DNA of 64,000 nt, taken from NCBI RefSeq assembly GCF_015832195.1, contig NC_052045.1, positions 2,418,001-2,482,000 of the forward strand, read 5' to 3'. The notes beneath the pieces are model-generated. The model worked only from the letters and a program-made list of their open reading frames with translations, had not been told where the DNA came from and did no database searches. The position numbers and the translations under genes were made by a program. Position 1 is the stretch's first letter, and each line of letters begins with the position of its first letter. Source of the DNA: Motacilla alba alba. Taxonomy: Eukaryota; Chordata; Aves; Passeriformes; Motacillidae. Of the stretch, positions 25,280-39,935 are shown in pieces.

Positions 25280-28266
25280 GACAAACCAACAGCCCATTAA
25301 GTTTGTCCTCCTCCATAAAGGAATGCAAAACAATGAGTTATTTACAGAAAGCGTGTGAGAAAGTTTGTTACAAGAATGCAAACATCAGAAGGCTTAGAAA
25401 ACCTTAAAAACCAGGGTGACACTGTCCCATCTCAAATGAACCCAGCCCAAATCAGCAGAGATTTCAGTCCGTGCTCGTGTGACACAAAGGGGACCCAGAG
25501 CAGCACTTGGCCCCCTCACCTCCATCCCTGGGGTTGCCTCTGGGGCTCAGGGCCAGCACGTGCTCACTTGTTCCACAAGAGAAATGATGGCTAAAGCTGG
25601 GAGTCTCTGATGGAAGGTACCAGGCAGCTGTGGCTGTATTTGCCTACTTGGGAGGGTATAATTTTCTTGTGTGGGCCGTGCCCTGGTGCTGGCCCTCTGT
25701 AACCCAGCCCACACGTTCCCTCTCTGCCTTGTTTACATCCCTGCCTCCAAAGACATTCCCCGTTTTCCCCCCACAGTTAAAGACTATAAATCCACTCTTG
25801 GTAGTGGCTACAGTCTAATTCCCAGCTGACTCCCCAGGACTCAGAGAAGAAAGAGAAGACAAACATCAGCTCCCAAAGAGGGTTCTCCAGCTCCAATCAA
25901 TAATTTGTGTGTCACTCCACGAGCACATCACCCTATCAGCGTAACTGTGCAAAGTTCCTCATCAGTGATGTACTCTCACACTTTCTAGGTAGACATTAAG
26001 TATTTTCACATCCTGTGGGTTTTGAATTGCAGTAAATTTCCTTCTCCCAGCAATACAAATGTACAACAACTGCCCCAGACTGACAACAGATGTTAGAAAT
26101 GTGAAAAACAGCCTATAGCATAAATAGTATTTTGCACGTGTACATCATTCTTTCCTTGAATGGGCTTTAGAAATATGAATTCCATTTCAGAAGAAAAGAG
26201 TAGAAAAGACAATTGTTAAAACAACTCACAAAGCAACAAACCAAAGCACAAATGGCTATGCCCTCTTGATTCTCATGACTGAAGGTCAGGCTGTGTCAGT
26301 GGCAGAATCCAAACGTGAAATCAAGAGTCCTGGACAGAATGGACACTCTTAGGCAAGTTGTAATCTCACCTGACATTCTCCATCTAGCATGCCTCCCAAG
26401 AGAAAAAGCTTTTCTCTCTCAAAATATACCAAAGTAAATTATTTACATTTCAATAAACTATCACAGAGTGCCCCAAACGGGGAATGGTGCCTGTGCATCT
26501 TGCAAAGATAATGCACACAAACACCAGCACATACAACATCACCTAAAACAGTATCAGCCCTGAAAGGCAGCGACTCAATCAAATGTTTTCTGAGTAATTT
26601 GGCCAATACCAGTGGGTACCCAGTGAGGGGTAACAGAACCAGTTTAAATGGAGCCAGATGGATTAAAAACCTCTTTGAGAACATCATCCAACACTAAAGC
26701 TGTGTGAGCTGCGTGATAGAACAATAATGATCTCATCTGCTCCAACCAGACTGGAAACTTGGAGACTGCAGAAGATGTGTTCTGCAGTGTATTCCATCTG
26801 TGAGGAACAGACATCTTCATTAATGGAAATCTTCACATCAGAGCTGAGGAACCCGTGGCTAAGGAAGGGCTGCCTTGACAGGCAAAGCTCCTGCTGAAAT
26901 GCTCTGCAGGTTCATGAAGCTGAAGATTGAGCCATAACAATTATCTGCTATCCCCTGTAAATGTGTCTTTTTCCTGTTCTGCAGCTGCATTGACAGCACT
27001 GCTCCCACCAGAGTTTGCCCCTCATTCCACAAGAGCAGTCTGAGCTTTGGGAGAGCCTGAAATCTGTCCTGTCCAGCAGCTTATCAGCTCTGCAAGAGAA
27101 TGCAGCTCTTACATTAGAAGCATGGATGCTCCTGTCAGCAAATCAGTCTTGAATCTGCTCAGACTTTTAAAATGTTCCAAAGCAGCACCACCATACCCTG
27201 ACAGGTGCCTTACCTGCATATGGGAAACTCAATCCACACCTTACCCCAACCCTGCCTCCTCCAAACAGCTGTTGGGTGAAACGAGTGATAAAAGCCCCAA
27301 TAAAATTCAGATTCATAAGCTAAAACATGGTAACAGTGACCAGTTTGAAGATACAAAAGACAGGGCTGCAGTTGACTCCCAGTAAGCTGCCACTGGCAAA
27401 ACCAGATCAGGGAAAAAGGGGAGATTATTTAAAGCTTCCCTTCACAAAGACAACATTAGTAGGGAAGCAGTCAGTGATTTTCCTATATCAGTCCTGCAAT
27501 TCAGCATTAACACAACTTGTATCAAATCATCAAAACAAAGAGCACTCTGCAGAAAATGACCGAAGCATTCTCCAAAAGGCTCTCTACCCCAAGCCCTGCT
27601 ATGCAGAAGCATTTAAGAGTTTCCTCAGGAATGCTGTCACAGAAATTCCACGAAGCTTTGTGACATTGAAAGAGCACTGAAATGTTTTACTGCCATCTAT
27701 TTCAGAGGCACCACCAGGGCAGCAGGGCTGTGCCCACACCAAACTTTCCCCAGTTAATTTCTGCAGCAGCAGAGGCAGGAGGGAAGGGAGCTCACCCAGC
27801 AGGGGCAGAGGAGTGCCTGGGGCAGGTATCAATAGGACGCAGAGGGAAGAGCCTGATGGGGGATCAAACAGCAAACCCACATTTCCAGCACCAGCCTGGA
27901 GGTAATCAAACAGCAGCACAGGCAAATCAATGCAAATCCAAATCAGCCACCAGGCATCACCTCCTCCTGGAAAGGTTGATTTTGTCCGAGCTTGCATCCC
28001 TGGCAGCTCTGCTACAGCTCCAGACACAAACACTCCCTCGTGAGCAGCTGAAGCATTAAAAATAGCAACCCTGAATGAGGGAACAGCAAATTTATCTCAG
28101 CAGATTCTATGTTTAGTTTGAATTATTACACAGGTAACCAAGCATTCTGCCTAATCTTTAACACCAACCTGTGCAAAACCATCTTTAAGCCCTTCCTCTT
28201 CCCACAGCAGCAGGCCAAGGGTCATCAGTGCCTCGTGGATAAGAGGATGGTGGCAAAGAACTAATT

Positions 28267-28277
28267 CCCCCCCCCCC
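28267..28277 (+). repeat. C11 homopolymer
   Basis: Uninterrupted run of 11 C. On the minus strand it is a G tract. No wider structure is seen. Confidence 0.85.
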
Positions 28278-31221
28278 AGTGCTTGCAAGAAGCTGCTGTG
28301 GAGTCCCACTGCTGGGGATGATTTTCTCAACAGGCTCCTGAAAACCACATTAGCTCTCACACCAGCCTTTCTTCAATTATGTCATGTTCTTTTTCATCTC
28401 GCCACAAGCAGCACATGGATTAACCAAGTTCTTCAGCCATTTTAAAGCCTTTAAAGAACCAAAAGTAATCCCCCCAAGAGAGCAAACTGAACAAAACTAA
28501 ACAAAAAAACCACAAAACAAACAAAACAAAAAGAAAACTTAAACCAAACTCCTTTTTAATTTGCTTATTTGTTTGTTCTGAGATAACTTCTGGGAATATT
28601 TAGTGATATCATAATTAAGTCCAAAACAGGAAGCAGAATAAATCAGGCTAATCCCAGACAGCTGAAAACATTGTGCCCTCAGACTTTTACTGTTTTGTTC
28701 ACCCAAAATAATTATATCATTATATAGTTTGACTTCTAAACTATTTTAAGAAGACTCTTGATAATACCCATTAAAAAGAACAAGCTAATTTGGTTTTCTC
28801 ATTGGTTCAGGGAATGAAAAATACTGAAACCTAACGTGATTTTGGACATATTTTCCATTGCAGTTGGTAGAGATCTCGAGCATTAATGCAAGCAAGCAAA
28901 CAGATTTTTCCTTTCTTTTATATTTTAGGGAAATTTGCAAAATGCTAAGCTGATTAGAAGTAACACAATAAAACGGAAAAGGTCAAATTCATCTGTTGAA
29001 GCTGGCTGATCATCACCTCCAGGCTGTTCCTGTCCCACAGGACCAGGCAGGGACACCCAGACAGGGACAATGAGCATTAACCTCCCCTCTTTGTCTCCCT
29101 TCAAGGAGTGCCCCTGAACTGGGAGACACCAGCTGAAATTTCCGTGGCACCTGCTGCTTGCCAAGGCAGTCCAAGGTAGATTTTCCCCCTCTCAGGTCTG
29201 TTTTGAGGCTCCGAAATCCAGCGCAGCCCCTGCCATGTGCTGCCCAAGCTCCCACCTGCCCTCCAAGGGAGCGTGTTAGCAGAAAAAGCTGCGAACCAGA
29301 TCAGTTTGGAGAAGTGAGAGAGGGGCAGACAATGAACTCCAGCAGTGGAAAGTGGTACAGTCAATGTCTCCTCGGTGCAAGCTAACATCTGACACAAGGT
29401 TCCCACTGAGATGCCCCCACCAAAGGCAGAAAGTCCAATTTTTGCAGTTTATAGTTTAAAGTGTAATGATTTGTGTTATCTCAGCCAGCTCAAAACTTGA
29501 GTCAAACAATCAATGACAGTTTTCCCATCCGGGAAAATAAAGCAATGGAAATCCAGGGTGGTTTGGGGTGGGTGGCTGTTTCTTTGCTTGGTTTGTGGGT
29601 TTGTTTGTCTGTTTGATTGGCTTTTAGGTTTGGCAGAATGGAAATTCAGGAGGGCACTGAGCACCCCATGGGCCCCCAGGTTCCTTTGTTTACAACACCT
29701 GGGTGACACCTGGATGTGTTTTGAAGTTGTCCCATCAAAGCCAAGCGTATTCCTTGGATTTTCCACACAGCAAAAAGGGTGTGAAAGAAGGTGAGTGCAC
29801 AGCAAGGATGACTGCAGCAGGAACAGCTAAATACCTAAAGCATGTGTAAGTATTCACCTCTGAGCAATCAGATGATTTTTGCGAAGGAGAAAAATTTAAA
29901 GAAAAAAAAAAAGAGATTTAGACGTGAGGGTGGGGCACAACATAACCTCAATTTATAGCCATGAACTGTTTATGTTCAAAGAGACATTTATCCCCCCTGA
30001 TTAGGTGACACTGGTCCATGCCTATGAATAAAATATCTGGTAGACATTCTATTTTTCAGATGTATTTATACTGTGTTTACACTTTTGACATTCCTATATA
30101 ATTTGCTTGTCAGAGCCACAAAGCTTGGAGCAGACTAAATCTGCCTGTGTGGAGGGAATTGCAGTAGGCTTTACCTTATGAAATGAAAATTTAAGGATTA
30201 GTTGTGCAATATCTTCCTGCATTATTATACAAAGTCCTACTTTAAGAAATTATCATATAGCAAAATTTCTTTATTTCAAAGCTTTTAAAGAAGAAATGAA
30301 GGAAAAAATGAGCTACTTCTTAATACAAAGAGTAGAAATATAAATAAAAAAATATTACTCAGAAGTCGCCCAAAGTAGTTTAGCTACTTTTCACTCCTCA
30401 GCTATGCAAAGGTTGCTCACACTCTGACCCAGTCCCAAAATCAATGTGATGACCAGTACATTGGCCAGCCATGCATCTTAATAAATGAATCTTCATTAAG
30501 CAATCTCCTAACTGCTTCAAGAGCTGGTCTGGCCCTCACAAGTGCTAACGAGAAGTCAGCAGTAATTCCATAAATAATAATTTGTGGCTGAACTGCAACC
30601 TCTCCTCTGCGTTCATTATTCATTGCAGACTGTGACTCAAATCAGCCCACTGTAAGCAAAAGACAACTCATTGCAGACAGTGTTTAAATAGACAATTTGC
30701 CTTGGTGCAGCATCAGAAACCAGACTCCAAAGCGAAGCAGAAATCTTCAGGGCCTGACCTTTGGCAAAGCACACGAGTGACAAACAGGGGACAAAGGCAG
30801 CTGGTGTCACACCTCCACGAGCACAGAAACAGCACCTGCTGATCCTCAGGAGCTACAGCCAGCTCAATAAGAAAAACAGGAATATTTTAGGGACAGGCTG
30901 GCAGTTTAGCTCCTAAAAGGTCTGTTATTCACTTGGGTCTAAGACTGCCATCACGGGCGATGCAGCAACAGCTGGATTTTGTCTCCTACTCTGCTCACAT
31001 GTCCTCCTCATTATTGCCTCAAATCTTACTTTTACAGAATCACTGACCCATTCTAGAGAGCTTGGAAAGCCTACACATGAAAGCCTACAACTCTTGAAAA
31101 AATAAAAAAGGAAAGCACTTCAGAAATATAGGGAGAATTATTGTCTTCTCACTTCTCCCATTTTTTTTTTATTTTTTTCCCCCCAGTAAAGGCAAATAAG
31201 GACAAAAATCACAAAACCAAG

Positions 31222-31360
31222 GGACAGAACTGCACACAGTGCTCCAGATGTGGCCTCAGCAGGGCAGAGTACAGGGGGAGGATCTCCCCGATGAGCTGCT
31301 GGCCACACTCCTCCTAAAGCATCCCAGGAACCCCTCATCCTCCCTGGCCACAAGGACACA
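31222..31360 (-). mobile_element. CR1 LINE fragment (internal to 3' region)
   Basis: In minus orientation this matches the familiar CR1 segment containing CTCTGCCCTG...GAGGCCACATCTGGA (here TCCAGATGTGGCCTC on the plus strand at about 31242) and the upstream GTGTCCTTGTGGCCA. CR1 is a non-LTR retrotransposon, and most bird copies are 5'-truncated and dead, as here. The very 3' end is missing. Divergence looks moderate. Confidence 0.75.
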
Positions 31361-34300
31361 GAGACCAGCAGAACATTTCCAAACATGAACATCAAAACAG
31401 AGAAGCCTGTGGCAGCACACAGTTTATGAAATGGGATACTGTGATTATTTAAATTGTACTTAAACTGTCAAATCAGCATTCCATTTATTTCCTTAGACTT
31501 GGGGGACGAGTCCACTTAACAGACTCTGGGATATTTAGCCTTTGGCACAGAGGGGAATGCTTTCAAGCTTCTGAAAAGATGAATTCTAATATACAGACAC
31601 AGGGATCAAATTACATGTTTTGGTGCTGAAGCACACATGAGAGACTGCCCAGAGACTGAGACTCATCAGGAAAACATTCCTGTATGCAATCTGATTAGCA
31701 ATCAGGGAAGAGATAGAAAAAAAATGGGTGCAGAAAAATCACAGGGGGAGAGAGCACTGTTACACTTAATACCTGGAATTACTTACAAATGCTCATTACA
31801 AATTACTCCAAGTCCAGACTTCCCTCTTTGTGTGCTCTGTGCTCAACATCCCCACCACACACAAGCCTGGTGCCTCTGCCCAAAACTGAAGGTGTAAGCA
31901 TGCAGAGGAAGCACACAAATACACATTTCATCCCCGTGATTCATTAGTAAGAAGGATTAACCATTACTTTTCAGCATTCAGATTTCTCACTGCTGGGCAC
32001 CTTCCAGGACCCTCCCCCAGGTAAGGAAAATGAGCACAGCAAAAGGCATGAAGGAAACAAGAGCTGCAGGTACCAGCCTGGGGATGAAGCACTGGTGGTG
32101 TAACAAGGTGAAGTTTGCAAAAAGCTAAATATAAAAAAGACAGCTCAGGGTATCAGGTTACTGTGGTGAAAAAGAAAAGAGAGAGATTTACTTACTCTGA
32201 TATATTTGCAGGGGATAAAACTGCACCTAACTCTCATTTTTCCTTTGCTAAGAAGCCTAAGAAGGCTGTAAATGGGGAAGACTTCTTGCCTTTACTGTTT
32301 CCACACAGGGCAGAAGCTCTGGGCTAAGCTCAGCTCAGAGCTCAGGTGCTGCCAGGCTTTGCTGGACATGCCCTGCTGGGCTGGGCTGTGTTTGCTCTGC
32401 TTGTTTGTCTGCTTGGAACAGCCACTCTCAGAAATGCACAACTGCCTGTGAGCTCCTGGTTCAGGGAAATAGCTACTGTTTTATGGAGACACATAAAAGT
32501 ATATGGAACTAATAAACAGCAGCACAGGCAGTCATTCTGGGGAAGATGAACTGGCTGTGGCTGCAGATGAAGTGCAGCACAGAGGGGGAGAGCAGGCAGG
32601 GCATGACCTGAGCTGGGGGCCCTGAAATGGCAGGCACAGGGGGATGTTGGAGGGACCAGAGGCACAAACCCCATCCTTCAGTGGTGAATGCACCCCTGGG
32701 AGCTTTGGGGTTAACGAGGAGATAGAAGAGCCAGCATCCAACATCACTGCTTATAATAAATTTGGGCTCAAGGAGTCATAGGAAGAGCAAGGTGGAGGAT
32801 ATTTAGCAAGCCTGGCTGTAGTGAAGGGTGGGAAGAAGAAACCATCAGCATCACGTTTCTGTGAGAGGGTCTGAGTGCTCCTGACTGAGGTGTTCTCACC
32901 TCCCTCCAGAACAAAACCACTGAGCAGTGAGGGAGTGTAAAAGCACCAGAACAGCTGAGAGAGGGGCAGAAAAGAAAGCTGGATTTATTAATTTTAACTG
33001 GATATAATTGGAATTCTAAGTGTAATCATCATTATAACTGGGCTAATAAAAGTTCTTCAGCCCACTAAGACCTCAGTTAGACTAACAAAAATCCTTTGTT
33101 TTCACAGCAAGAGGAATTTGACTGCAAAATGCTGGAGGATTCAAGCAACCACCTCTGTAATCAGGATGCAACAAACCAGTACCAGTGGCAGCGTACAAGA
33201 GCATGTTTGTGGAAGCAATTGGGAAAGATGCTTACTCACTTGAGTGATGATGAAAACTGTCACATTAAACCTCTGCCCACACCCTACATCAGCTCTCTCT
33301 TCAGAAAGTGGAACAGAGAAACTAAATTGGAGTAACTGGAAAAGAACAATACTGACCTCATTCCTTACAAAGTTAATTAATGTTGTTCTTCCTTCCTAAA
33401 TATCTGGGTTTAGTATGTTTCCAAGATTAACTAAATTATGAAATTTAAGATGACTTAGAGTGCATTTAGAAATACCTATTTAGCTTCAGAAAGAAAAAAA
33501 AAATGAACAGAATAACAAGAAAACTTCAGCACCTCACTACAATGAACACTGTATAACCATTAAAAAAAAAAAGGAGAAAAAAAAAAAGAATTAGCTGTGC
33601 TGATGCTCGTATAAATATAATTAAATTTAATTAGTACAACAGGACCTTTGCCCCTGGTTTATTCTTCATCTCTCATTCTCAAAGGTGAGCTCCTACCATC
33701 TCTCTCAGAAATCCAACTGCAGCCTCAGAGCCAATTCTGCAGCAAAATTTGTGTGGTTCAGTGCTCAAAGCCCCTCCCAAATTTTCACAAGCAGCAATGC
33801 GAGTAAGGGAAGACGAGAAGCAGCCATGTACTCACGATGAAAGTAAGATCTGAATTCTTAACAGGTATCTCAAAAGACTGGAAATTTTTCCTTCTCCAAC
33901 TCCTTATGAATGCTAATTTTGATAGCTGGTAGTCAGAACCTGTAGCAAACAGTTCACTCAAGTTATAATCACCCCTCCGTGTGCTGCAGGCTGCTGCAGA
34001 CCCAATGTCCTGAAATCTAGCACCCGGCCAAAAAAAATATAATTAGCTGTGATAAAAAGTGAGTTAAACCCTTAATCAATACCCTTTCAAGCTGTCAGGA
34101 CAGACTGCAGCAAAAAGAGGTGGTGAAACTAATGAGCTGGAGCTCCAGCACTGAAGGAGTTCCATCAGCCAAGCATGGTCAGGAGCCAAGGGGGAATCAT
34201 CCCAACCTTTGGAGCTCCGAGAGGGACCAGAGCAGAGCAATCCTGAGTGCCTCCCTTTGTTTCTGCAGCCAGTCCACGGGCTGTGGTGTCTGGGGTTTAC

Positions 34301-37300
34301 ATTATTCACCTTCTCCACCATGAAAAAAAGTTGAAAACCTACTTGAAAACTTAATTTGCTCTGTGAAGAGTGGCAATGTTTGCAGAAAAGCAGCAGGAGG
34401 GAGCAGAAAGGATGACGGGGTGTCGGATAAGGAAGAACAAAAATGTGCTTCTCTCCCAGTCAATACCCTCACACCACGTTTGCCACTCCAGCTCAGCAGG
34501 GCTCACACCTTCCTTGCAGCCCTGAAAAATGGATTGGGATGTGACAGACAACTGTGCACGACACAGCTCCTAACTTTCAGCATGTGTTGATACCCAGCAC
34601 AAGACAGTTATCTTTCCAAATCCACAAACTTTCTCACAGTGACCATTTAGAAACAGCATGGAGAGATTATTTCTGAGCAAAATTAAAAAGAAAATACATG
34701 TCACTGGAGCTGTCATAGGCTATAATGAAAGGGTGATAGAAAGCTGAAAATTAGAAATATAATTAGACATCCATTCATGATCTATTATTTCTTTTAAAGC
34801 AACACAAAAAACATAGCATCATCAGAGACAGGATTTTTCTGACATCGTGGCCACCTTCTCAGGACTCACCAGGACAGCTGTCTCCACATATGCCCATTCC
34901 TTTATTTTTTTTTTTTTTTTTTGGTACTTTTAGCTAATTACCTTTACAAGAGGAAGGGAATAGAAACTGAATCCCTGTAAATTTTCCCATAAATACCAGG
35001 ACTGAAATCTGAAACACAACTAAAAGGGATGACATCCCATCGTGCCAGGACAGCACCCTAATATGAACCAATTGCCTGGGGGAAATTCAGTAATACTGTG
35101 AGTGAAACATCTGCATCTCTTCAGTAACTTTATATGAACATGAGCCTGTGTAACATCAAATCAAATCAGGATCAGCCTGGTGAGGAACCATCACTTCCTT
35201 AATTCCTTCACTCCGTGGCAAACCCGAGTGCCAGCATTTTGGACAAGGAATTTTATTTCTCTGTGCATAGAGAATTAAGGATTCTGGATGCAAACCTAAT
35301 TCTGGCATGGGGTCTTTGCCTCTTTGCAGGTAAATTTTGCTTGGCAGCACAAAACTTGGAGCATTTAACTCAGTGGGCAGCCAGGCAGTGCTGGTAATGA
35401 GGAAAGCTGAGCATCCGAGCCAGTTCCAGGCTGCCATCAGACTGCAGGAAATACTGCACAGGTAATTCAGGAGAGGACATTCACAGCAATGAAAGCTTGC
35501 AGATGAGCAGAAAGGGAGGTGAAATTTGTCAAGTGGATCTGTCTGCTAAGCCTGGCCCAGCCAGGGGTGTTCTGGAATGTTCTCCCCTCAATTCATGCCA
35601 AAGCACGGCCGGCCGCCCGCTTTTCAGCTCTTTGGTGTCTGCCTAATTTCACGTTATTTATTGAGTGTGTGGGGGCGGTGGAAAAGCAACAAACTGCCTT
35701 TTGGGGAATGGTGTGACACGTGTGAAAGATGCCTGCAGGATCCAGCAGGTCCTGTCCTGCAGAAGGGCTCTGCTCTGAGCTGCCCCTCTCATCGCCCCCG
35801 GTGCCTCTGAAGGAGTCACACAGAATCCAGCCCACATCGTGCTGATAAAGCACACTGAACTCAAAGGGGAAAGATTTTGGGAGGGTAAAACATTCGGAAA
35901 ATATTTATACAAAACCTGAACCACTCATATGCTCTGTTTCTGCAGGATCTGATCCAAAGGTTTTATGACCTCAACCAGTTCTGATCAGGGGACAGAAACC
36001 AACACAAACACAGTCCTAGGGATTGCTCATTACAAGCCAGAGATCCTCCTTTCTTTCTAGAGCAATACTCTGATTCCTTTTCTTAAATTATGGCAGCAAA
36101 TACTCTGTCAAAATGCTCTGGAGTAGGAAAACTACACTATTTTTTTTTTTTGCAGCTACTTGGTACACAGTATAAGAAAGGAACAAAATTAGCTTGGAAC
36201 ATTCAGTTCAGCCTCAACATAATTGCCAGAATTTGTAGAATGTTATTTTGAAAAAAAAGTTTTAGGTAATAGAAAATTTTATTAAAAATTAAATGTGTGA
36301 GATGGAGAAATTTATTGCTATTTTTTTTTATTATATGTTACTGTGAGGGGTTTTAAATGCCTAAATTTAATGCTCCCTTAGCAGCAATTTACTTCCTGGA
36401 ATTATTTCCAAAGACTTCATCAGAATGTTCCTTCCTGAAGAGAAATCAGTGTTATCCTCATTGAACCTGAAGCACAGCAAGAACAGGTGATTTGAAACGC
36501 CAGAGCCTGAACCAAGGCAGAAATCTTCCAGAGACTTCTACAAACCCAACTCCTTAACACCCCCAGGGACATACAGTAAAATCTTTCTGAAAATAATGCT
36601 ATTTATGAATCCTGAAGTGTGATGTGATAATGAAGAGGAATATCTTTCCTCTTCTCATCAGTAATGGGGTTCTTCTAAGAGAAAATGATGTTCTTGGGAC
36701 TGTTCTCATTAGACACATTCTGAGAAAGGTGGTCACATACATCTGGCCAAAATGTCCTGCAGTTAAGCCCTAAAATTTATAAACATATCCAAGTAGCCTA
36801 TTTTATTTTTATTTTTTAATTAAAAAGTGACAACTATATCTTCTGCCCAAATACAGACAACAGAAGACATAATTCAATCCATGCTAAATGTCATTCCAAA
36901 AACCCTGAGAAAAATGGAGCCTCCCCTATAAGAAAGGCAATCCTAACACTAAGATATCAAAAGATCACCAATTTACTTTTCTGTTTTTAACTGAGCAGAC
37001 TCCCACTGCAATTACACCACACTGGAGCTCATTAGCATCCCTGTTCAACAGGAAATTAATTTGAACCATGACAGCAGCACCTATAATGGCAATTTCAGTC
37101 CAAGGGAAGTGTTGAATCCTGAGCAGACAACGCTCAGCACGAGGGGCATCAAATGCATTCAGCGCATACCCTCACATGAAGAGGCAGATCATTTTGCTTG
37201 GATGAGAAATGAACACTGGAAAACAATGCAGGATCTCCATTGTGGCTGAATTAAGAAGCACAATCAGAGCACTGGGAGCATTCGTTTCCTCAATGATTCG

Positions 37301-39717
37301 AGTCCCTTGCAGTCATGGGCCATCAGATTCTGCATGGGCATTACAGCCACAGCCACAGGACAGTTTTGCCACAAGCCACTGCACAAAGAGGCCACTGGAT
37401 GCATCTAATGGCCAATAACAACTCTGCTGCTGCAATTAAAAATAAAAAAAAAAAAGAAAAAAAGTTAAATGGTGTCCAAAAAATGTCAATCTGTGGTGTA
37501 TTGGAGGAAAATAGAGAAAAGATCACAGACTTCAAGGCAAAAAAGGGAATCCTGCCTCATGTCACACAGAAGTGCCACAAGATGTCACTTTGGAGTGATG
37601 CTGATATCGATATGGATGGGTGGAACTTGGCTTTCCAAACCTTTTGGTAAGTCAGAGAGGTATCTGATGAGGAAAAGCATTATCTGCACTAAATTCATGG
37701 CTGCTTCCTCAGTAATTAATGATTTATTAGACATCAAGTCACATGGAAGTGTTTGGCAGTGCCAATCACCAGGCCAATGATGATATGGATAAATTTGCAC
37801 ATGGAAAAGCCTCAGGGATATTGTGAAATGAGGGCAGGAGGACAATCAGAATCAACTCTGGCTACAGAAAGGGAAACCTTTCCCCAGTAAAACAAAGAAA
37901 CAAGAGAGGGAGACACAAGCCCCTGCTGCAGCAGTAAGGATAGACAGGTTATGGTCATGGATGTAGAACCAGCTTTCTTACAATTAATTTTCTTTTTTTC
38001 GTCACTCTTGTCAGTGCTCTGCCCTGATTAATTCTGACTTTGCTAGCTACCTGAATCTGAGAAAATCAGAAAATACCATGCCAAATGCAATCCAAATTAT
38101 TCCTGTGCCCAGCATCAGCTGAAGAGTGCACTCAAGTACAGCATTTTAACATTGCTTACAACTTCGCTAACTGAGCTAACAGCATTTATAGGAAAAAGCA
38201 AATGTACAAAAATCCTACTAAATTGCACCCATCCGAGGTCAATGATGCTTGAACTGTCTGAGATCTGAAATTTTCCCAGGCGCTGTGGAAAACTACTGAT
38301 GGTTTGTTTTAATACTTGGAGTGTCAGCATTTCCTGGCCCATCTGAATGGCAGCTGTAGGGGCAGCAGTGGATTTATGTCTGCACTCCCAGGGGAGTGGC
38401 ACTGATAAGGGCACACACACAGCAGTAAATTTCCTGTGGACCTTAAGTATCCAGCTGACTCATCACAGTCTATTCTCTCTCTTACTACAGGGGAAAATCC
38501 ACCATGAAGAGTCCAGAGCAGTGAAATCCACGGGATTTGCTTGAGAAAACCAACAGCACTCCTGAGGCACGAGGCTGTCTCCAGAAGCAGGAGAGAGGAG
38601 ACATTTTAAAGCCAATTAATGTAAGGATTTCACTCTGGGAGCTGAATATTTCACTTTCAGATACACCCTAAGTTGATATTAGCTAAAGAGTGACTGCTGT
38701 GTTTATGTGTGTATATATACATATAATAATACATGTACAAATATCAGTGGAGCCTGTTTAATGTGAGTTTCACAATATTGGTAAAACTCTGATGTCCAAG
38801 TCTTTCCTTTTAATGACTGAGGATTGGGATAACCATGCAAACCACAGTAGCTTTGAATGCAAATAAAAACTGATATCCCACTTGCCTGAGATATTTTCAC
38901 ATTCCAACACACATTGGCAAAAATAAACACAATTTTACAGGGGGTCCAGGTGAAAACAAAACCCAGTTTAGGATGCTTTTTTAACATATTTTTTTGTTTC
39001 TCTGCAAATCTACAAACAAATCTGGTGGATATAGTTTGGAAAAGGTAAGCTATTATAAAAGGGCAAATTAAATGAAGAGAAAAATAGCATTTCTTGCCCT
39101 AGGCATGAAACAGTGCCCTTGAATTATGTGTTACAATCAATTCCAAAGCTTACACTATAGATAACATCTTTCAGTCATGTCTCATCAAGCAAATTAGATC
39201 TGACCAGTGAAAGCTAGCTGGAATTGATGAAAATATTAATGCACTTGCTTTACTGAGCCCCCCCTGTCCAAAGTATTAACTCCTTTAGAGACCAATCACC
39301 GCTCTAAACTCTGACCCACAGACAACAGAATTTAACAAAGCCTGTGGGGATTTACACTTAAGACAGAATAGAATTCTGCATTAATCAAGTGCTCTAATTA
39401 AAATCTGGAGTAGTAGAAAGTGGCTTCTCCTTATTAGACAACTGTATTTAGGGAAAAGAAAAGAATCCCAGCACAGATACGAGCCAGCTTTAGGCAGAGT
39501 GAAAACTTAATGGGCAGCTGCTCTTGGGCATCCCATAATCCTGTCAGGTAGCACACAGAAAATGTACATAAACCTACAGGAGCCAACTTCAAAAGTTTTA
39601 TTTGAACATAGTTTTTAGGTAGAAATAAGCTTTGTTTAAGAATAAAACATTGATGTCACTGCACCAGACTTTAGGTAAGTTTTAATGGAAGAGCATTCAA
39701 CAGATTGCAAATCAGAA
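31361..39717 (-). other. Presumed intron, no feature recognised beyond simple tracts
   Basis: About 8 kb of AT-rich sequence. It contains an A-rich stretch near 33547-33585, a T18 run at 34905-34922, a T12 run near 36140 and short TA/TG runs near 38704-38735. I see no exon, RNA gene or interspersed repeat here. Confidence 0.45.
34905..34922 (+). repeat. T18 homopolymer
   Basis: Run of 18 T following CCTTTA. Read on the minus strand it could be a retroposon A tail, but no source element is visible beside it. Confidence 0.85.
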
Positions 39718-39935
39718 CAGAGAATCACAGAGGGGTTTGGGTTGGAAGGGATAATTTCAGATAATTTATTTCTAACCCCTGCCATGGCAGGGACACCTTC
39801 CCCTGTCCCAGGCTGCTCCCAGCCCTGTCCAGCCTGGCCTTGGGCACTGCCAGGGATCCAGGGGCAGCCACAGGTGCCTGGACTCCCCACCCTCAAAATA
39901 AAGAATTTCTTCTTGATAACTAATCTAAATATCAG
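39718..39935 (-). mobile_element. CR1 LINE 3' end fragment
   Basis: The plus strand shows the reverse complement of the CR1 3' terminus: AGAATCACAGAGGGGTTTGG at 39720, then CCTGCCATGGCAGGGACACC near 39780, then CTGTCCAGCCTGGCCTTGGG. It ends in AAAGAATTTCTTCTTGATAA, the usual position of the last conserved block. The element inserted with its 3' end to the left. It is 5'-truncated, about 0.2 kb long, and non-coding. Confidence 0.9.

Larger units (their letters stand above)
12727..31220 (-). other. Presumed intron upstream of the protocadherin exon, first part
   Basis: About 18 kb with no coding exon that I can support and no recognisable interspersed repeat. It is AT-rich with scattered GC-richer islets (about 14240-15000, 21950-22420, 27700-28040, 29000-29300) that generate longer chance ORFs. 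It contains the 372-codon open frame (14100-15218), the hairpin at 25237-25279, a C11 run (28267-28277) and a G/T-rich stretch near 17746-17790. The preceding protocadherin exon, which should encode the region before RRVTF, was not found. Confidence 0.5.

Noticed and set aside
27599..28033. 144-codon minus-strand ORF
   Set aside because: Leu/Pro/Gly-rich composition typical of a GC-richer intron islet. It also overlaps an open plus-strand frame and has no family signature.
31035..31065. Possible second CR1 end (ACAGAATCACTGACCCATTCT)
   Set aside because: Too short and interrupted, without the downstream GGTTGGAAGG block. Probably chance, though it lies 170 bp from a real CR1 fragment.
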